Assembly (NCBI GenBank): GCA_027489835.1
Contig: JAIXZF010000273.1
Span: 1 to 9,335 of the forward strand
Length of the DNA: 9,335 nt
Source: Hyphomicrobiales bacterium
GTDB taxonomy: Bacteria; Pseudomonadota; Alphaproteobacteria; Rhizobiales; Beijerinckiaceae
Reading direction: 5' to 3'
The notes beneath the pieces are model-generated. The model saw nothing but the letters and a program-made list of their open reading frames with translations, was not told the DNA's origin and made no database searches. The translations under genes were made by a program, and so were the position numbers. Within the stretch, counting starts at the first letter, position 1. The number at the start of each line of letters is the position of its first letter. Positions 1 to 7,262 of this stretch are shown here, one piece after another.

Positions 1-1
1 C

Positions 2-616
2 AACGGCCTGATCGTCTGCTTCGGCATCCTGTTCTTCCAGATCCTGTTCGCGGTCCCTGCCGCCTACGCGCTGGCGAAGCTCCATTTCAGGGGGCGTGAG
101 CTGATCTTCGGCTTCGTCATGCTGGGGCTTCTGGTGCCCTACCAGACCACCGCCCTGCCGCTCTATCTCGGCATCCACCAGCTTGGCCTGCTCAACAGCT
201 ACACGGCGCTGATCGCGCCCTTCACCTGCTCGGTCTTCGCGATCTTCCTGTTCCGGCAGTTCTTCCGCGCCATCCCCGACGACCTCATCAACGCCGCCAG
301 GATCGACGGCATGGGCGAGTTCTCGATCGTCTGGCGCGTGATCGTCCCCAACGCCCTGCCGGCGGCCACCGCCTTCGCGATCTTCTCCGTGGTGGCGCAC
401 TGGAACGACCTGTTCTGGCCTCTCATCGTGATCCAGAAGGGCGACCTCTATACCCCGGCCATGGGCATCCTCGCCTTCCGGTCGGTCGAGGCGGGGGAGG
501 ATTACGGGGCGCTCATGGCCGCGGCATTGCTCGTCACCGCACCCCTCGTTCTCGCATTCCTGTTCGCCCAGCGCCGCTTCATCGAAGGCATCACCATGAC
601 CGGGCTCAAGGGCTGA
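2..616 (+). CDS. CUT1-family ABC transporter permease, MalG/UgpE type (5' truncated)
   Basis: Inner-membrane permease subunit of a carbohydrate- or phosphoester-type ABC importer; the beginning lies outside the window, and the reading frame is open from base 2, giving 204 visible residues. The visible part starts in a transmembrane helix ending AVPAAYALAKLHFRGR, typical of MalG-type permeases. Two hydrophobic segments follow, then the cytoplasmic EAA loop (INAARIDGMG followed by RVIVP, about nt 287-352) that docks on the ATPase, then HWNDLFWPL and the family-typical end FIEGITMTGLKG. The stop lies 31 bp before the binding-protein gene, so the two are almost certainly co-transcribed. The partner permease (MalF type) and the ATPase are not in the window; they may lie upstream, or an ATPase could be shared with the ugp operon. 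The substrate cannot be read from this fragment. Family assignment is firm. Confidence 0.93.
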   Translation, partial: NGLIVCFGILFFQILFAVPAAYALAKLHFRGRELIFGFVMLGLLVPYQTTALPLYLGIHQLGLLNSYTALIAPFTCSVFAIFLFRQFFRAIPDDLINAARIDGMGEFSIVWRVIVPNALPAATAFAIFSVVAHWNDLFWPLIVIQKGDLYTPAMGILAFRSVEAGEDYGALMAAALLVTAPLVLAFLFAQRRFIEGITMTGLKG

Positions 617-633
617 GCGCCGGCATTACACCA

Positions 634-639
634 GAAGGA
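634..639 (+). promoter_or_regulatory. Ribosome binding site of the CUT1 binding-protein gene
   Basis: GAAGGA lies 8 nt before the ATG at 648. It supports this start over the in-frame ATG at 660, which would begin at MRISRR and has no comparable site. Confidence 0.6.
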
Positions 640-647
640 AGACGACC

Positions 648-1943
648 ATGACGACCGACATGCGAATCAGCCGCCGTCACACCCTGACCCTGTTCGGCGG
701 TGCCGCCGCAACCGTCGCCATGCCTGCCATCGCCCGTGCACAGGCGGCCGAGATTCAGGTCCATTACTCCATGCCGGCCATCTTCAAGGAGGCGCAGGAT
801 GCGGTCATGGCGGCCTTCTCGGCCAAGCATCCCGAGGTCAAGGCGAGCTATGTCAACCCGACCCCGACCTATGAGGATGGCGCGCAGCTTCTGTTGCGCA
901 ACGCCGCTACCAATTCGATGCCCGACGTCTCCTTCCAGGGCCTCAACCGCCTGCGCATGTTCGCCGAGCGCGGCATCGCCGTCGACCTCAAGCCGCTGCT
1001 CGATCGGGAGGGCGATCTGGCCAGGCTGGGCTACTCGCCCGCCATCCTCGGGCTTGGCTTCCACGCCAAGGTGCAGTGCGGCCTCGCCTTCGCGACCTCC
1101 AATCCGATCAGCTACTACAATGCGACCCTGCTGAAGCGCGCCGGCCTCGATCCCTCGAAGTTCCCGACAAGCTGGGACCAGGTGATCGCGGATGCGCGCA
1201 AGGTTCGCGCGCTCGGCGACGGCAATGAGGGCATGTTCTTCCGCTGGCCCGGCGATGACTGGATGTTCTCGGCGCTGCTCTACGGCCATGGCGGCCGGAT
1301 GCTGAATGACGCCGAGACGGACGTCGCCTTCAACGGTCCCGAGGGCCTTGCCGCGTTGCGCCTGCTCGACCGCATGGTCAAGGAAGGCGGCATGCCGAAC
1401 TACGCCGGCACCGCCGACCTTCAGACCTTCGCCGCGGGCAAGCTCGGCATGATGTTCCGCACCACGGCGCAGGTGCGTTCGATCGCCAATTCGGTCGGCG
1501 GCAATTTCGAGCTTGGCACGACCGTCATGCCCGTCATCGACGCTGTGAAGGGCCGCCTGCCGACGGGCGGGGCAGGCGCGATGATCACCACCAGGGATCC
1601 GCGCAAGCTCGAGGCCGCGTGGAAGTTCGTCAAATTCGCGACCTCGGCCGAGGGCACCACGCTGATGGTGAAGAACACGGGCTACGTGCCGTGCAACCAG
1701 CTCGCCATCGACGATCCGAGCTATCTCAGCGAGTTCTACAAGGCCAACCCGCTCTTCCAGGCCGCGACCCGGCAGGTGCACCTCATGGTGCCGTGGTACG
1801 CCTTCCCCGGTCAGAACTCGGTCCGTGTCACGCAGGTCATGGTCGACAACCTCGCCCGCATCGCCGAGCAGAAGGCGACGCCGGAGGCTGTGCTGGCCGA
1901 CATGGCGACCGAGGTGCGGCGCCTGATCCCGCGCCAGGGCTGA
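648..1943 (+). CDS. ABC transporter solute-binding protein, family 1 (UgpB/MalE-like), Tat-type signal
   Basis: Periplasmic ligand-binding subunit, 431 aa, of the importer whose permease precedes it. The N-terminus has a twin-arginine pattern (SRRHTLTLFGG, residues 8-18), a short hydrophobic stretch and an ARAQA|AE cleavage region near residues 31-33, suggesting export by Tat. The mature part is a family 1 binding protein of the usual size: alpha/beta lobe from IQVHYSMP, hinge-region SNPISYYNATLLKRAGL, and the late segments AWKFVKFATSAEG, TGYVPCNQ and WYAFPGQ. TGYVP sits where UgpB proteins carry TGYLPIT/TGYIPIT, so it is a relative of UgpB, but the NSST ligand segment of UgpB is replaced by ATSNPIS. 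The ligand is therefore unknown. A metallophosphoesterase follows 68 bp downstream, hinting at a phosphoester. A perfect hairpin lies directly after the stop codon. Confidence 0.9.
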   Translation: MTTDMRISRRHTLTLFGGAAATVAMPAIARAQAAEIQVHYSMPAIFKEAQDAVMAAFSAKHPEVKASYVNPTPTYEDGAQLLLRNAATNSMPDVSFQGLNRLRMFAERGIAVDLKPLLDREGDLARLGYSPAILGLGFHAKVQCGLAFATSNPISYYNATLLKRAGLDPSKFPTSWDQVIADARKVRALGDGNEGMFFRWPGDDWMFSALLYGHGGRMLNDAETDVAFNGPEGLAALRLLDRMVKEGGMPNYAGTADLQTFAAGKLGMMFRTTAQVRSIANSVGGNFELGTTVMPVIDAVKGRLPTGGAGAMITTRDPRKLEAAWKFVKFATSAEGTTLMVKNTGYVPCNQLAIDDPSYLSEFYKANPLFQAATRQVHLMVPWYAFPGQNSVRVTQVMVDNLARIAEQKATPEAVLADMATEVRRLIPRQG

Positions 1944-1963
1944 GGCAAATCCTTCAACAACCC

Positions 1964-1989
1964 CGGGCGTCCGGGAAGCCGGACGCCCG
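1964..1989 (+). other. Perfect intercistronic stem-loop after the binding-protein gene
   Basis: An 11-bp perfect inverted repeat, CGGGCGTCCGG and CCGGACGCCCG, encloses a GAAG loop in the 68-bp gap between the binding-protein stop (1943) and the metallophosphoesterase start (2012). No T-run follows, so a Rho-independent terminator is unlikely. Stem-loops just after binding-protein genes (the malE-malF REP case) stabilise the upstream message and raise binding-protein level relative to downstream genes. The same role is inferred here. Confidence 0.6.
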
Positions 1990-2011
1990 ATCCTGACCCG
2001 CCGGACCGATC

Positions 2012-2854
2012 ATGATCACGCGCATCGCCCAGATTTCCGACACGCATCTGTCGCGCACGAAGCCCTACTTCAGGACCAATTTCGACCTGGTTGCCGAGCA
2101 CCTTCGCGGCGAGCGCCCGGACATCGTCATCAACACGGGCGATCTGGCGCTAGACGGCGCCGATGCAGAAGCCGATCTCGACGAAGCGCGCGATGCTCAT
2201 GCCGGGCTCGGACTGGAGTGCCGGCTGCTGCCCGGCAACCATGATGTGGGCGATCATCTCGACGTGGCGCGCCGGCAGCCGGTCAATGCCGAGCGGCTGG
2301 CGCGCTACCTCCGCATCATCGGCCCGGACGGCTGGACGATCGACATCCCGGGATGGCGATTGCTGGGCCTCAACGCCCTGACCCTGGGGCTCGACCTCGA
2401 CGAAGGTGGGCAGTACGCGATGATCCGGGACGCCGCGGCCACGCTGGGCGGGCGCGAACTGGCTATCTTCCTGCACAAGCCCCTGGCCGACACGGCTTAC
2501 GACGAGGAGCTGAACAGCAACCGCTTCATGACGAGCGGACCGCGCCGGCATCTGGCCGAGCTGCTGGAGGGCACGACGCCCGCGCTGGTCTGCTGCGGCC
2601 ACGTCCACCAGTACCGCGACAGCCGCATCGGCGGCAGCCGCCATCTCTGGGCGCCGGCGAGCTCGTTCGTGATCAGCGATCCCTGGCAGCCCGGCTACGG
2701 CGCGAAGATGGTCGGGTATCTCAGTCACAGCTTTCACGCCGACGGCCATCACGGCGTCGAGGTGAGGGCGGTGCGCGGCTTGGTGCACCACGACCTCGTT
2801 TCCTTTCCGGACGCCTATGGCGACGTGCGGCGCTGGGGCGAAGGCAACGCCTGA
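2012..2854 (+). CDS. Cytoplasmic metallophosphoesterase, CpdA/GpdQ-like phosphodiesterase
   Basis: Binuclear-metal phosphodiesterase of 280 aa, close to the usual length for the class III cyclic-nucleotide and glycerophosphodiester phosphodiesterases. All ligand motifs are present in order: D10-x-H12 (SDTHL), G43-D44 (NTGDL), G75-N76-H77-D78, H155 (FLHKP), and H197-V-H199 (CGHVH). There is no signal peptide or membrane segment, so it acts in the cytoplasm. The start has only a weak GGA 6 nt upstream, but the protein begins directly with the first beta strand (MITRIAQISDTH), as family members do. It follows a binding-protein gene on the same strand, and its end is 17 bp from the end of the convergent ugpC. 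Known relatives hydrolyse 3',5'-cAMP or glycerophosphodiesters; the operon setting favours an imported phosphodiester over cAMP turnover, but this is inference. The substrate cannot be decided from motifs alone. Confidence 0.88.
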   Translation: MITRIAQISDTHLSRTKPYFRTNFDLVAEHLRGERPDIVINTGDLALDGADAEADLDEARDAHAGLGLECRLLPGNHDVGDHLDVARRQPVNAERLARYLRIIGPDGWTIDIPGWRLLGLNALTLGLDLDEGGQYAMIRDAAATLGGRELAIFLHKPLADTAYDEELNSNRFMTSGPRRHLAELLEGTTPALVCCGHVHQYRDSRIGGSRHLWAPASSFVISDPWQPGYGAKMVGYLSHSFHADGHHGVEVRAVRGLVHHDLVSFPDAYGDVRRWGEGNA

Positions 2855-2871
2855 GCCGGCCGGCGCGCCGA

Positions 2872-3990
2872 TCAGGCCGCCTCGTCGATGCAGGTCAGCA
2901 CATCCGTTTCCTGAATCCTTAGACCCGTTTCCTGGTCGAAGAGCTGCAGTTCCTGCGGCGGAACGTCGAGCAGAAGGGCAGAGCCGGGACGATAGGGATG
3001 GCGGCCGTCCACATGGATGATCAGCGGCTGGCCGGAGATTTCCGCGTGAATATGCTGGCCGACGCCCAGTTCCTCGGTGAAGTCGAAACTCGCGCGCAGA
3101 CCTGCATGGGGACCCGCTGCCGCCGGGCGGATCGTCAGCGCCTCGGCCCGGATGCCGACCGTCACCGGCCCCGGCTTCAGCGCCGGATGGCGTGCGGGAT
3201 CGACGGGAAGGCGCTGGCCGTCGGCGAGGCTGAGCGTCAGGCCATCGGCGCCGATGGTCGCGTCCAGAAGGTTGAGACCCGGCGCGCCGATGAAGCCGGC
3301 GACGAAGACGCTGGCCGGACGATCGTAAACATCCTTCGGGGCGCCGATCTGCTCGATGACGCCCTTGTTCATGATGACGAGCCGGTCGGCCAGCGTCATG
3401 GCCTCGACCTGATCATGGGTGACGAACACGGATGTGGCTTTCAGCCGCTGGTGAAGCTTCCTGATCTCGATCCGCATCTGGACCCTGAGCTTCGCGTCGA
3501 GGTTCGAGAGCGGCTCGTCGAACAGGAACACCTTCGGTTCCTTGATCATGGCGCGCGCCATCGCGACGCGCTGGCGCTGGCCGCCGGAGAGCTGGCCGGG
3601 CTTGCGGTCGAGGAATGTGTCGAGGCCGACCGTCCTGGCCACCGCCTCCACGCGCGCCTGACGCGCCTGCTTCGGCACACCGGCCACTTTTAAGCCGTAA
3701 CCGATATTCTCGGCGACGCTCATGTGCGGGTACAGAGCGTAGTTCTGGAACACCATGGCGCAGCCGCGCTCGCGCGGCTCACGGTCGTTGACCACCTCGC
3801 CGCCGATCGAGACCGTCCCCCCGCTGATCTCCTCGAGGCCGGCGATCATGCGCAGCAGCGTGGACTTGCCGCAGCCGGACGGGCCGAGGATCACCACGAA
3901 CTCGCCATCGGCGATGGCGATGTCGACGCCATGGACGACCTGGGTCTTGCCGTAGCTCTTGCTGACGTTTCGAATGTCAATCTGCGCCAT
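2872..3990 (-). CDS. ugpC: Glycerol-3-phosphate ABC importer ATP-binding protein UgpC
   Basis: ATPase that powers the UgpBAE importer, 372 aa. It shows Walker A GPSGCGKST (36-44), Q-loop Q82 (VFQNYALYPHM), signature LSGGQ (134-138), Walker B VFLFDEP with catalytic E159, D-loop SNLDAK and switch His192 (VTHDQ). FIGAPGLNLL (233-242) then leads into a C-terminal TOBE/MalK-type regulatory domain. The start at 3990 is chosen because MAQIDIRNVSKSYG is the standard CUT1 ATPase beginning; the frame stays open to 4443 but that extension lies wholly inside ugpE. An AGGAG site at 3999-4003 overlaps the ugpE stop codon, 8 nt before the ATG, so the two genes are translationally linked. It is the last gene of ugpBAEC. 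The ATPase might also serve the neighbouring plus-strand CUT1 transporter, which shows no ATPase of its own here; that is speculation. Confidence 0.95.
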   Translation of the reverse strand: MAQIDIRNVSKSYGKTQVVHGVDIAIADGEFVVILGPSGCGKSTLLRMIAGLEEISGGTVSIGGEVVNDREPRERGCAMVFQNYALYPHMSVAENIGYGLKVAGVPKQARQARVEAVARTVGLDTFLDRKPGQLSGGQRQRVAMARAMIKEPKVFLFDEPLSNLDAKLRVQMRIEIRKLHQRLKATSVFVTHDQVEAMTLADRLVIMNKGVIEQIGAPKDVYDRPASVFVAGFIGAPGLNLLDATIGADGLTLSLADGQRLPVDPARHPALKPGPVTVGIRAEALTIRPAAAGPHAGLRASFDFTEELGVGQHIHAEISGQPLIIHVDGRHPYRPGSALLLDVPPQELQLFDQETGLRIQETDVLTCIDEAA

Positions 3991-3998
3991 CCAGGGGA

Positions 3999-4003
3999 CT
4001 CCT
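3999..4003 (-). promoter_or_regulatory. Ribosome binding site of ugpC, overlapping the ugpE stop
   Basis: AGGAG on the minus strand, 8 nt before the ATG at 3990, shares bases with the ugpE TAG stop (4002-4004). It fixes the ugpC start and implies coupled translation. Confidence 0.75.
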
Positions 4004-4928
4004 ACTTGTCGGTTTGCACGAGGCCGCGCACGAACCAGCGCTGCATGAAAATCACCACGAGAAGGGGCGGCGTCATCACCATCAGCGTTCCCGCCATGGC
4101 TATGTGCCAGCGCGGAGGCTCGCCGAAGAGCGGGCCGGGCACGATGCGCTGGAGCTGCATCACGGCGGTCCCGTAATTGGCGATGTCCGTGATGATGAGG
4201 AGGGGCCAGAGATACTGGTTCCACGAGTAGACGAACATGATCGTGGCGAGCGCCGCCATGTTGGTCCTGGAGAGCGGCAGCAGCACATCCCAGAAGAAGC
4301 GCAGCGGCCCCGCGCCGTCCATCTTCGCGGCCTCGGCCAGCTCGTCCGGCACGGTGAGGTAAAACTGCCGGTAGAGGAACGTGCCGGTCGCGGTGGCGAT
4401 CAGCGGCAGGATCAGGCCGGTGTAGGAATTGAGCATCGACCATTCGGGCAGGCTGACCTTGATCCCCATCAGCGTGGAGAGCAGGGCGCCGAGCCCGGAG
4501 GCGTCCAGCAGCTCCTGATAGGGCCGCAGGACATTGGCCGCGACGGCGTAGGTCGGCACGATGCGGACCTCGAGCGGCAGCATCAGCGTGACGAAGATCA
4601 GCCAGAAGAACAGGCTGCGGAAGCGGTATTTGAAGTAGACGATCGAGTAGGCTGAGATCGCCGCGATGGCGATCTTGCCAGCCGTCACGCCGACCGCGAC
4701 AATGAACGAGTTCAGCATCTTCGGGCCGAAGCCGCCCTGGTTCCAGGCGAGCGTGTAGTTCTCGATCATCCGGTTGCCGGGCCAGAGAGGCATTGGGACA
4801 GTGTTGACCGTCCGGAAGTCGTGGGTCGAGGCCACGAACACGATCCAGAGCGGCACCAGCAGCATCACCAGCCCGGTGATCAGGATCAGGTGCGTCAGGA
4901 TGTTGAGGATGGGCGTGCGTTCGACCAT
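4002..4928 (-). CDS. ugpE: Glycerol-3-phosphate ABC importer permease UgpE
   Basis: Inner-membrane permease of the Ugp importer, 308 aa, six predicted helices. The EAA loop (EAAKMDGAG then VLLPLS, 199-220) contacts UgpC. YSWNQYLWPLLI (234-245) and the end MQRWFVRGLVQTDK match UgpE closely and separate it from generic MalG permeases. It is longer than E. coli UgpE (about 281 aa). The excess is a block of about 30 residues at roughly 134-163 between helices 3 and 4, on the periplasmic side, absent from the related permease at 2-616. The start ATG at 4926-4928 has GAGG (4934-4937) 5 nt upstream that overlaps the ugpA stop; the gap to ugpA is 7 bp. The gene is third in ugpBAEC. Confidence 0.94.
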   Translation of the reverse strand: MVERTPILNILTHLILITGLVMLLVPLWIVFVASTHDFRTVNTVPMPLWPGNRMIENYTLAWNQGGFGPKMLNSFIVAVGVTAGKIAIAAISAYSIVYFKYRFRSLFFWLIFVTLMLPLEVRIVPTYAVAANVLRPYQELLDASGLGALLSTLMGIKVSLPEWSMLNSYTGLILPLIATATGTFLYRQFYLTVPDELAEAAKMDGAGPLRFFWDVLLPLSRTNMAALATIMFVYSWNQYLWPLLIITDIANYGTAVMQLQRIVPGPLFGEPPRWHIAMAGTLMVMTPPLLVVIFMQRWFVRGLVQTDK

Positions 4929-4935
4929 GGCCGCC

Positions 4936-5823
4936 TCAGCTGTAATGAACGCGGCGTTCGACGAACCTGAACTGAATGAAGGTCAAGCTGACCACCAGCA
5001 GCATCAGGACGAGCGATTGGGCTGCGGCGAGGGAGTAGTCCTTGCCCTTGAAGCCGTCGGAATAGATTTTGTAGACCATCAGGTCCGTCGCGCGGGCCGG
5101 CCCGCCGGCGGTCGTGATGTCGACGATGCCGAACGAATTGACGAAGCTGTCTGTGAGGTTGATCACGACGAGGAAAAAGAAGGTCGGCGCCAGCAGCGGG
5201 AACTGGATGTCCGCCATGCGGCGCAGGACGCCCGAGCCGTCCATGGCGGCCGCCTCGGTCAGGCTGCGCGGAATCGACTGCAGCCCGGCCAGGAAGAAGA
5301 TGAAGTTGTACGCGATCATCGACCAGGCATTGGCCAGCGTGATCAGTATGACCGCGTCGATCCCGTCCCGGGCTGGGTTCCAGAGGCCCGGATACCACTG
5401 GTTCAGCGCCGAGACGAAGCCCGCATCGGGCGCGAAGATGAAGCGGAAGGCCAGCCCGACCGCCGGCGCCGCGACGGCGTAGGGCCAGAAATACACGAAG
5501 CGATACGCCTTATGCCCTGGAAGCTGGCGGTCGACGAAGAGAGCCAGCAGTAGCGCCATGCCCATGGCCAGCGCGGTCGAGGCGAGCGCGAACGTGATCG
5601 AGATGCGGACCGAGTTCCAGTAGAGCGGATCGTCGAAGACCGTCTTGAAGTTCTGCCAGCCGACCCACTGGTTCTCGCCACCGAAGGGCGGCTCGAGGGT
5701 GAAGGACCAATAGAGCGCTTCGCCGGCCGGCCAGTAGAAGAAGGTGAACACCAGCAGCAGTTGCGGTGCGATCAGCAGCGCGGCCAGCCATGTGCCGGCG
5801 AAGGTGACGCGTTTTCCGGTCAT
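4936..5823 (-). CDS. ugpA: Glycerol-3-phosphate ABC importer permease UgpA
   Basis: Inner-membrane permease, 295 aa, MalF class and the size expected for UgpA. The first helix lies at about 10-31 (LLIAPQLLLVFTFFYWPAGE). WVGWQNFKTVFDDPLYWNS (53-71) is the usual UgpA periplasmic segment. The EAA loop (EAAAMDGSG, 190-198, with FPLLAP at 208-213) docks on UgpC. DITTAGGPARATDLMVYKIY (235-254) is the family's late conserved block. The start at 5823 is supported by AGGA at 5831-5834, 7 nt upstream. It is separated from ugpB by 90 bp containing a strong hairpin, and from ugpE by 7 bp. It pairs with UgpE to form the channel. Confidence 0.95.
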   Translation of the reverse strand: MTGKRVTFAGTWLAALLIAPQLLLVFTFFYWPAGEALYWSFTLEPPFGGENQWVGWQNFKTVFDDPLYWNSVRISITFALASTALAMGMALLLALFVDRQLPGHKAYRFVYFWPYAVAAPAVGLAFRFIFAPDAGFVSALNQWYPGLWNPARDGIDAVILITLANAWSMIAYNFIFFLAGLQSIPRSLTEAAAMDGSGVLRRMADIQFPLLAPTFFFLVVINLTDSFVNSFGIVDITTAGGPARATDLMVYKIYSDGFKGKDYSLAAAQSLVLMLLVVSLTFIQFRFVERRVHYS

Positions 5824-5869
5824 GATCTAGTCCTGCCCGCTGGTGCGGCGGCTGCGTCGTTCGAGGAGG

Positions 5870-5896
5870 GCAGCCGGGCATTCGCCGCCCGGCTGC
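5870..5896 (-). other. Perfect intercistronic stem-loop between ugpB and ugpA
   Basis: The 90-bp gap between the ugpB stop and the ugpA start contains GCAGCCGGGC and its exact complement GCCCGGCTGC around a 7-nt loop. There is no T-run after it on the minus strand, so it is more likely an mRNA-stabilising or differential-expression element than a full terminator. It would leave more ugpB message than ugpAEC message, matching the need for excess binding protein. The function is inferred from position. Confidence 0.6.
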
Positions 5897-5913
5897 GGAA
5901 AGCCTAGGACCAG

Positions 5914-7251
5914 TCAGGGCAGGGAGCGGCCGCGGAAGGTCTGCTCGAAGCGGCGCAGGATCTGGTTCGAGCGGGCGACGGCGTCGTTGAGGCCGACCTC
6001 GACCGTTTTCTGCCCGTTCATGATGGCTTCGAGCTCGGAGCGGACCTCGGAGCGGATCGAGGTGAAGTTGCCGAGGCGGATGCCGCGCGTGAACTCGGTC
6101 GGGGGCGTGTAGGTGAGCGATTGCATCGCCACCTCGCGGCCCTTGAACTTGGGCTGCGCGTAGAAGCCTTCGTCGAGCATCTGCCGATAGGCCGGGACCG
6201 TGATCGGGATGTAGCCGGTGACGTTCGGCATCCACTTCACCTCTGCCGGCGTCAGCACGAAATCGAGGAAGGCGGCCGCCGCCTCGTATTCCTCCTTCGA
6301 CTTGTTGGCCATGACCCAGAGCGAGGCGCCGCCGACCAGCGAGTTGTGCCGGGTGAAGCCCTCATAGATCGGGATCATCGCGACACCCCAGTCGAGGCCT
6401 TCGCGCGCCGTGGAGCCAATGACGCCGTGGTTCGCGATGGAGGACACCATCGAGGCGCAGCTGCCGTCGGCGAAGGCCTGCACGATCGTCTTGCCGGTCT
6501 GCGCGGTCTGCACGCGCGCCAGCCCTTCATCTTGCCACTTCTTCAGGTTGGCGACGTGGCGGGGGAACAGGCCCTTGTTGATGACGAGCTCCGCGCCCAG
6601 CCCGTCATAGCCATTGCCCATCGTCGCGATCGGCTGGTTGTGGATGGCGGAAAGCTGCTCCATCGACTGCCAGGTGTCCATGTCGAACGCCATGGCGCAG
6701 GTGCTGCCTGTCGCCTTCAGCGCGCGCATGTCCTTCTCGTATTGCTCCCAGGTGGCCGGCGGCTCGGTTCGGCCGATCCTGGCCCACTCAGCCCGGTTCC
6801 AGTACATCACGGCCGTGGAGGAGTTGTACGGGAAAGACCACATCTCGCCCTTGGAGGTGGCGTAGTAGGACCGGATGCCGGGGAAATAGTCGTTCCAGTC
6901 GATCTTCATATTGAAGTCCCTGGCGAACTGGACCGCGTTGTAGGTCGCCTGCGACAGCATGAAGTTGACGGTGCCGGCGTCGTAGATCTGCACGATGGTG
7001 GGATGCTGGCGGGCGCGGAACGCGGCGATCGTGTTCTGCTCGGCGCGGTCATAGCCGCCCTGTCCGACGCAGACGGCCTCGAACCTTGTCTGCGCCTCAT
7101 TGAAGCGCTTGCAATGCTCGGCCATGACCTCGCCAAGCTGGCCGGTCAGACCATACCAGTATTCGAACTTGACGCGCGGGGACTGCGCCTGCGCCGCGCC
7201 GATCGTCGCCGCCAGCGCGAGCGCCGCAATGCTCAAGGAATGTCTTGCCAT
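5914..7251 (-). CDS. ugpB: Glycerol-3-phosphate / glycerophosphodiester binding protein UgpB
   Basis: Periplasmic binding subunit of the Ugp importer, 445 aa. A Sec-type signal peptide (MARHSLSIAALALAATIGAAQAQ) is cleaved near residue 22. Diagnostic UgpB blocks follow in order: EYWYGLTGQLGE (30-41), AAFRARQHPTIVQIYDAGT (76-94), FPYNSSTAVMYWN (140-152), VGGASLWVM (306-314), TGYIPIT (345-351) and FTRGIRLGN with Arg392 (387-395). The frame remains open upstream to 7944, but that extension runs into phnM; the start at 7251 is chosen for the signal peptide and for GAGG at 7259-7262, 7 nt upstream. It is the first gene of ugpBAEC. At Met191/Trp194 only one of the two tryptophans of the E. coli glycerol-3-phosphate site appears to be kept, so the ligand may be a diester such as glycerophosphocholine. 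Confidence 0.95.
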   Translation of the reverse strand: MARHSLSIAALALAATIGAAQAQSPRVKFEYWYGLTGQLGEVMAEHCKRFNEAQTRFEAVCVGQGGYDRAEQNTIAAFRARQHPTIVQIYDAGTVNFMLSQATYNAVQFARDFNMKIDWNDYFPGIRSYYATSKGEMWSFPYNSSTAVMYWNRAEWARIGRTEPPATWEQYEKDMRALKATGSTCAMAFDMDTWQSMEQLSAIHNQPIATMGNGYDGLGAELVINKGLFPRHVANLKKWQDEGLARVQTAQTGKTIVQAFADGSCASMVSSIANHGVIGSTAREGLDWGVAMIPIYEGFTRHNSLVGGASLWVMANKSKEEYEAAAAFLDFVLTPAEVKWMPNVTGYIPITVPAYRQMLDEGFYAQPKFKGREVAMQSLTYTPPTEFTRGIRLGNFTSIRSEVRSELEAIMNGQKTVEVGLNDAVARSNQILRRFEQTFRGRSLP

Positions 7252-7258
7252 GATGAGA

Positions 7259-7262
7259 CCTC
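7259..7262 (-). promoter_or_regulatory. Ribosome binding site of ugpB
   Basis: GAGG on the minus strand, 7 nt before the ATG at 7251. It decides the start within a frame that stays open far upstream. Confidence 0.6.

Noticed and set aside
606..1781. Long minus-strand open frame (391 codons) opposite the CUT1 binding-protein gene.
   Set aside because: It mirrors the coding strand of a well-supported gene in GC-rich DNA; the translation is rich in R, G, A, H and E with no recognisable domain, and it has no ribosome site or neighbours.
2855..2871. GC palindrome (GGCGCGCC) in the 17-bp gap between the convergent phosphoesterase and ugpC genes, considered as a bidirectional terminator.
   Set aside because: The stem is too short and has no T-run on either strand; short palindromes are common at this GC content.
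3991..4443. Extension of the ugpC frame into ugpE.
   Set aside because: The extension has no homology to ATPases, lies within ugpE, and the internal ATG at 3990 has a strong AGGAG site and the standard ATPase N-terminus.
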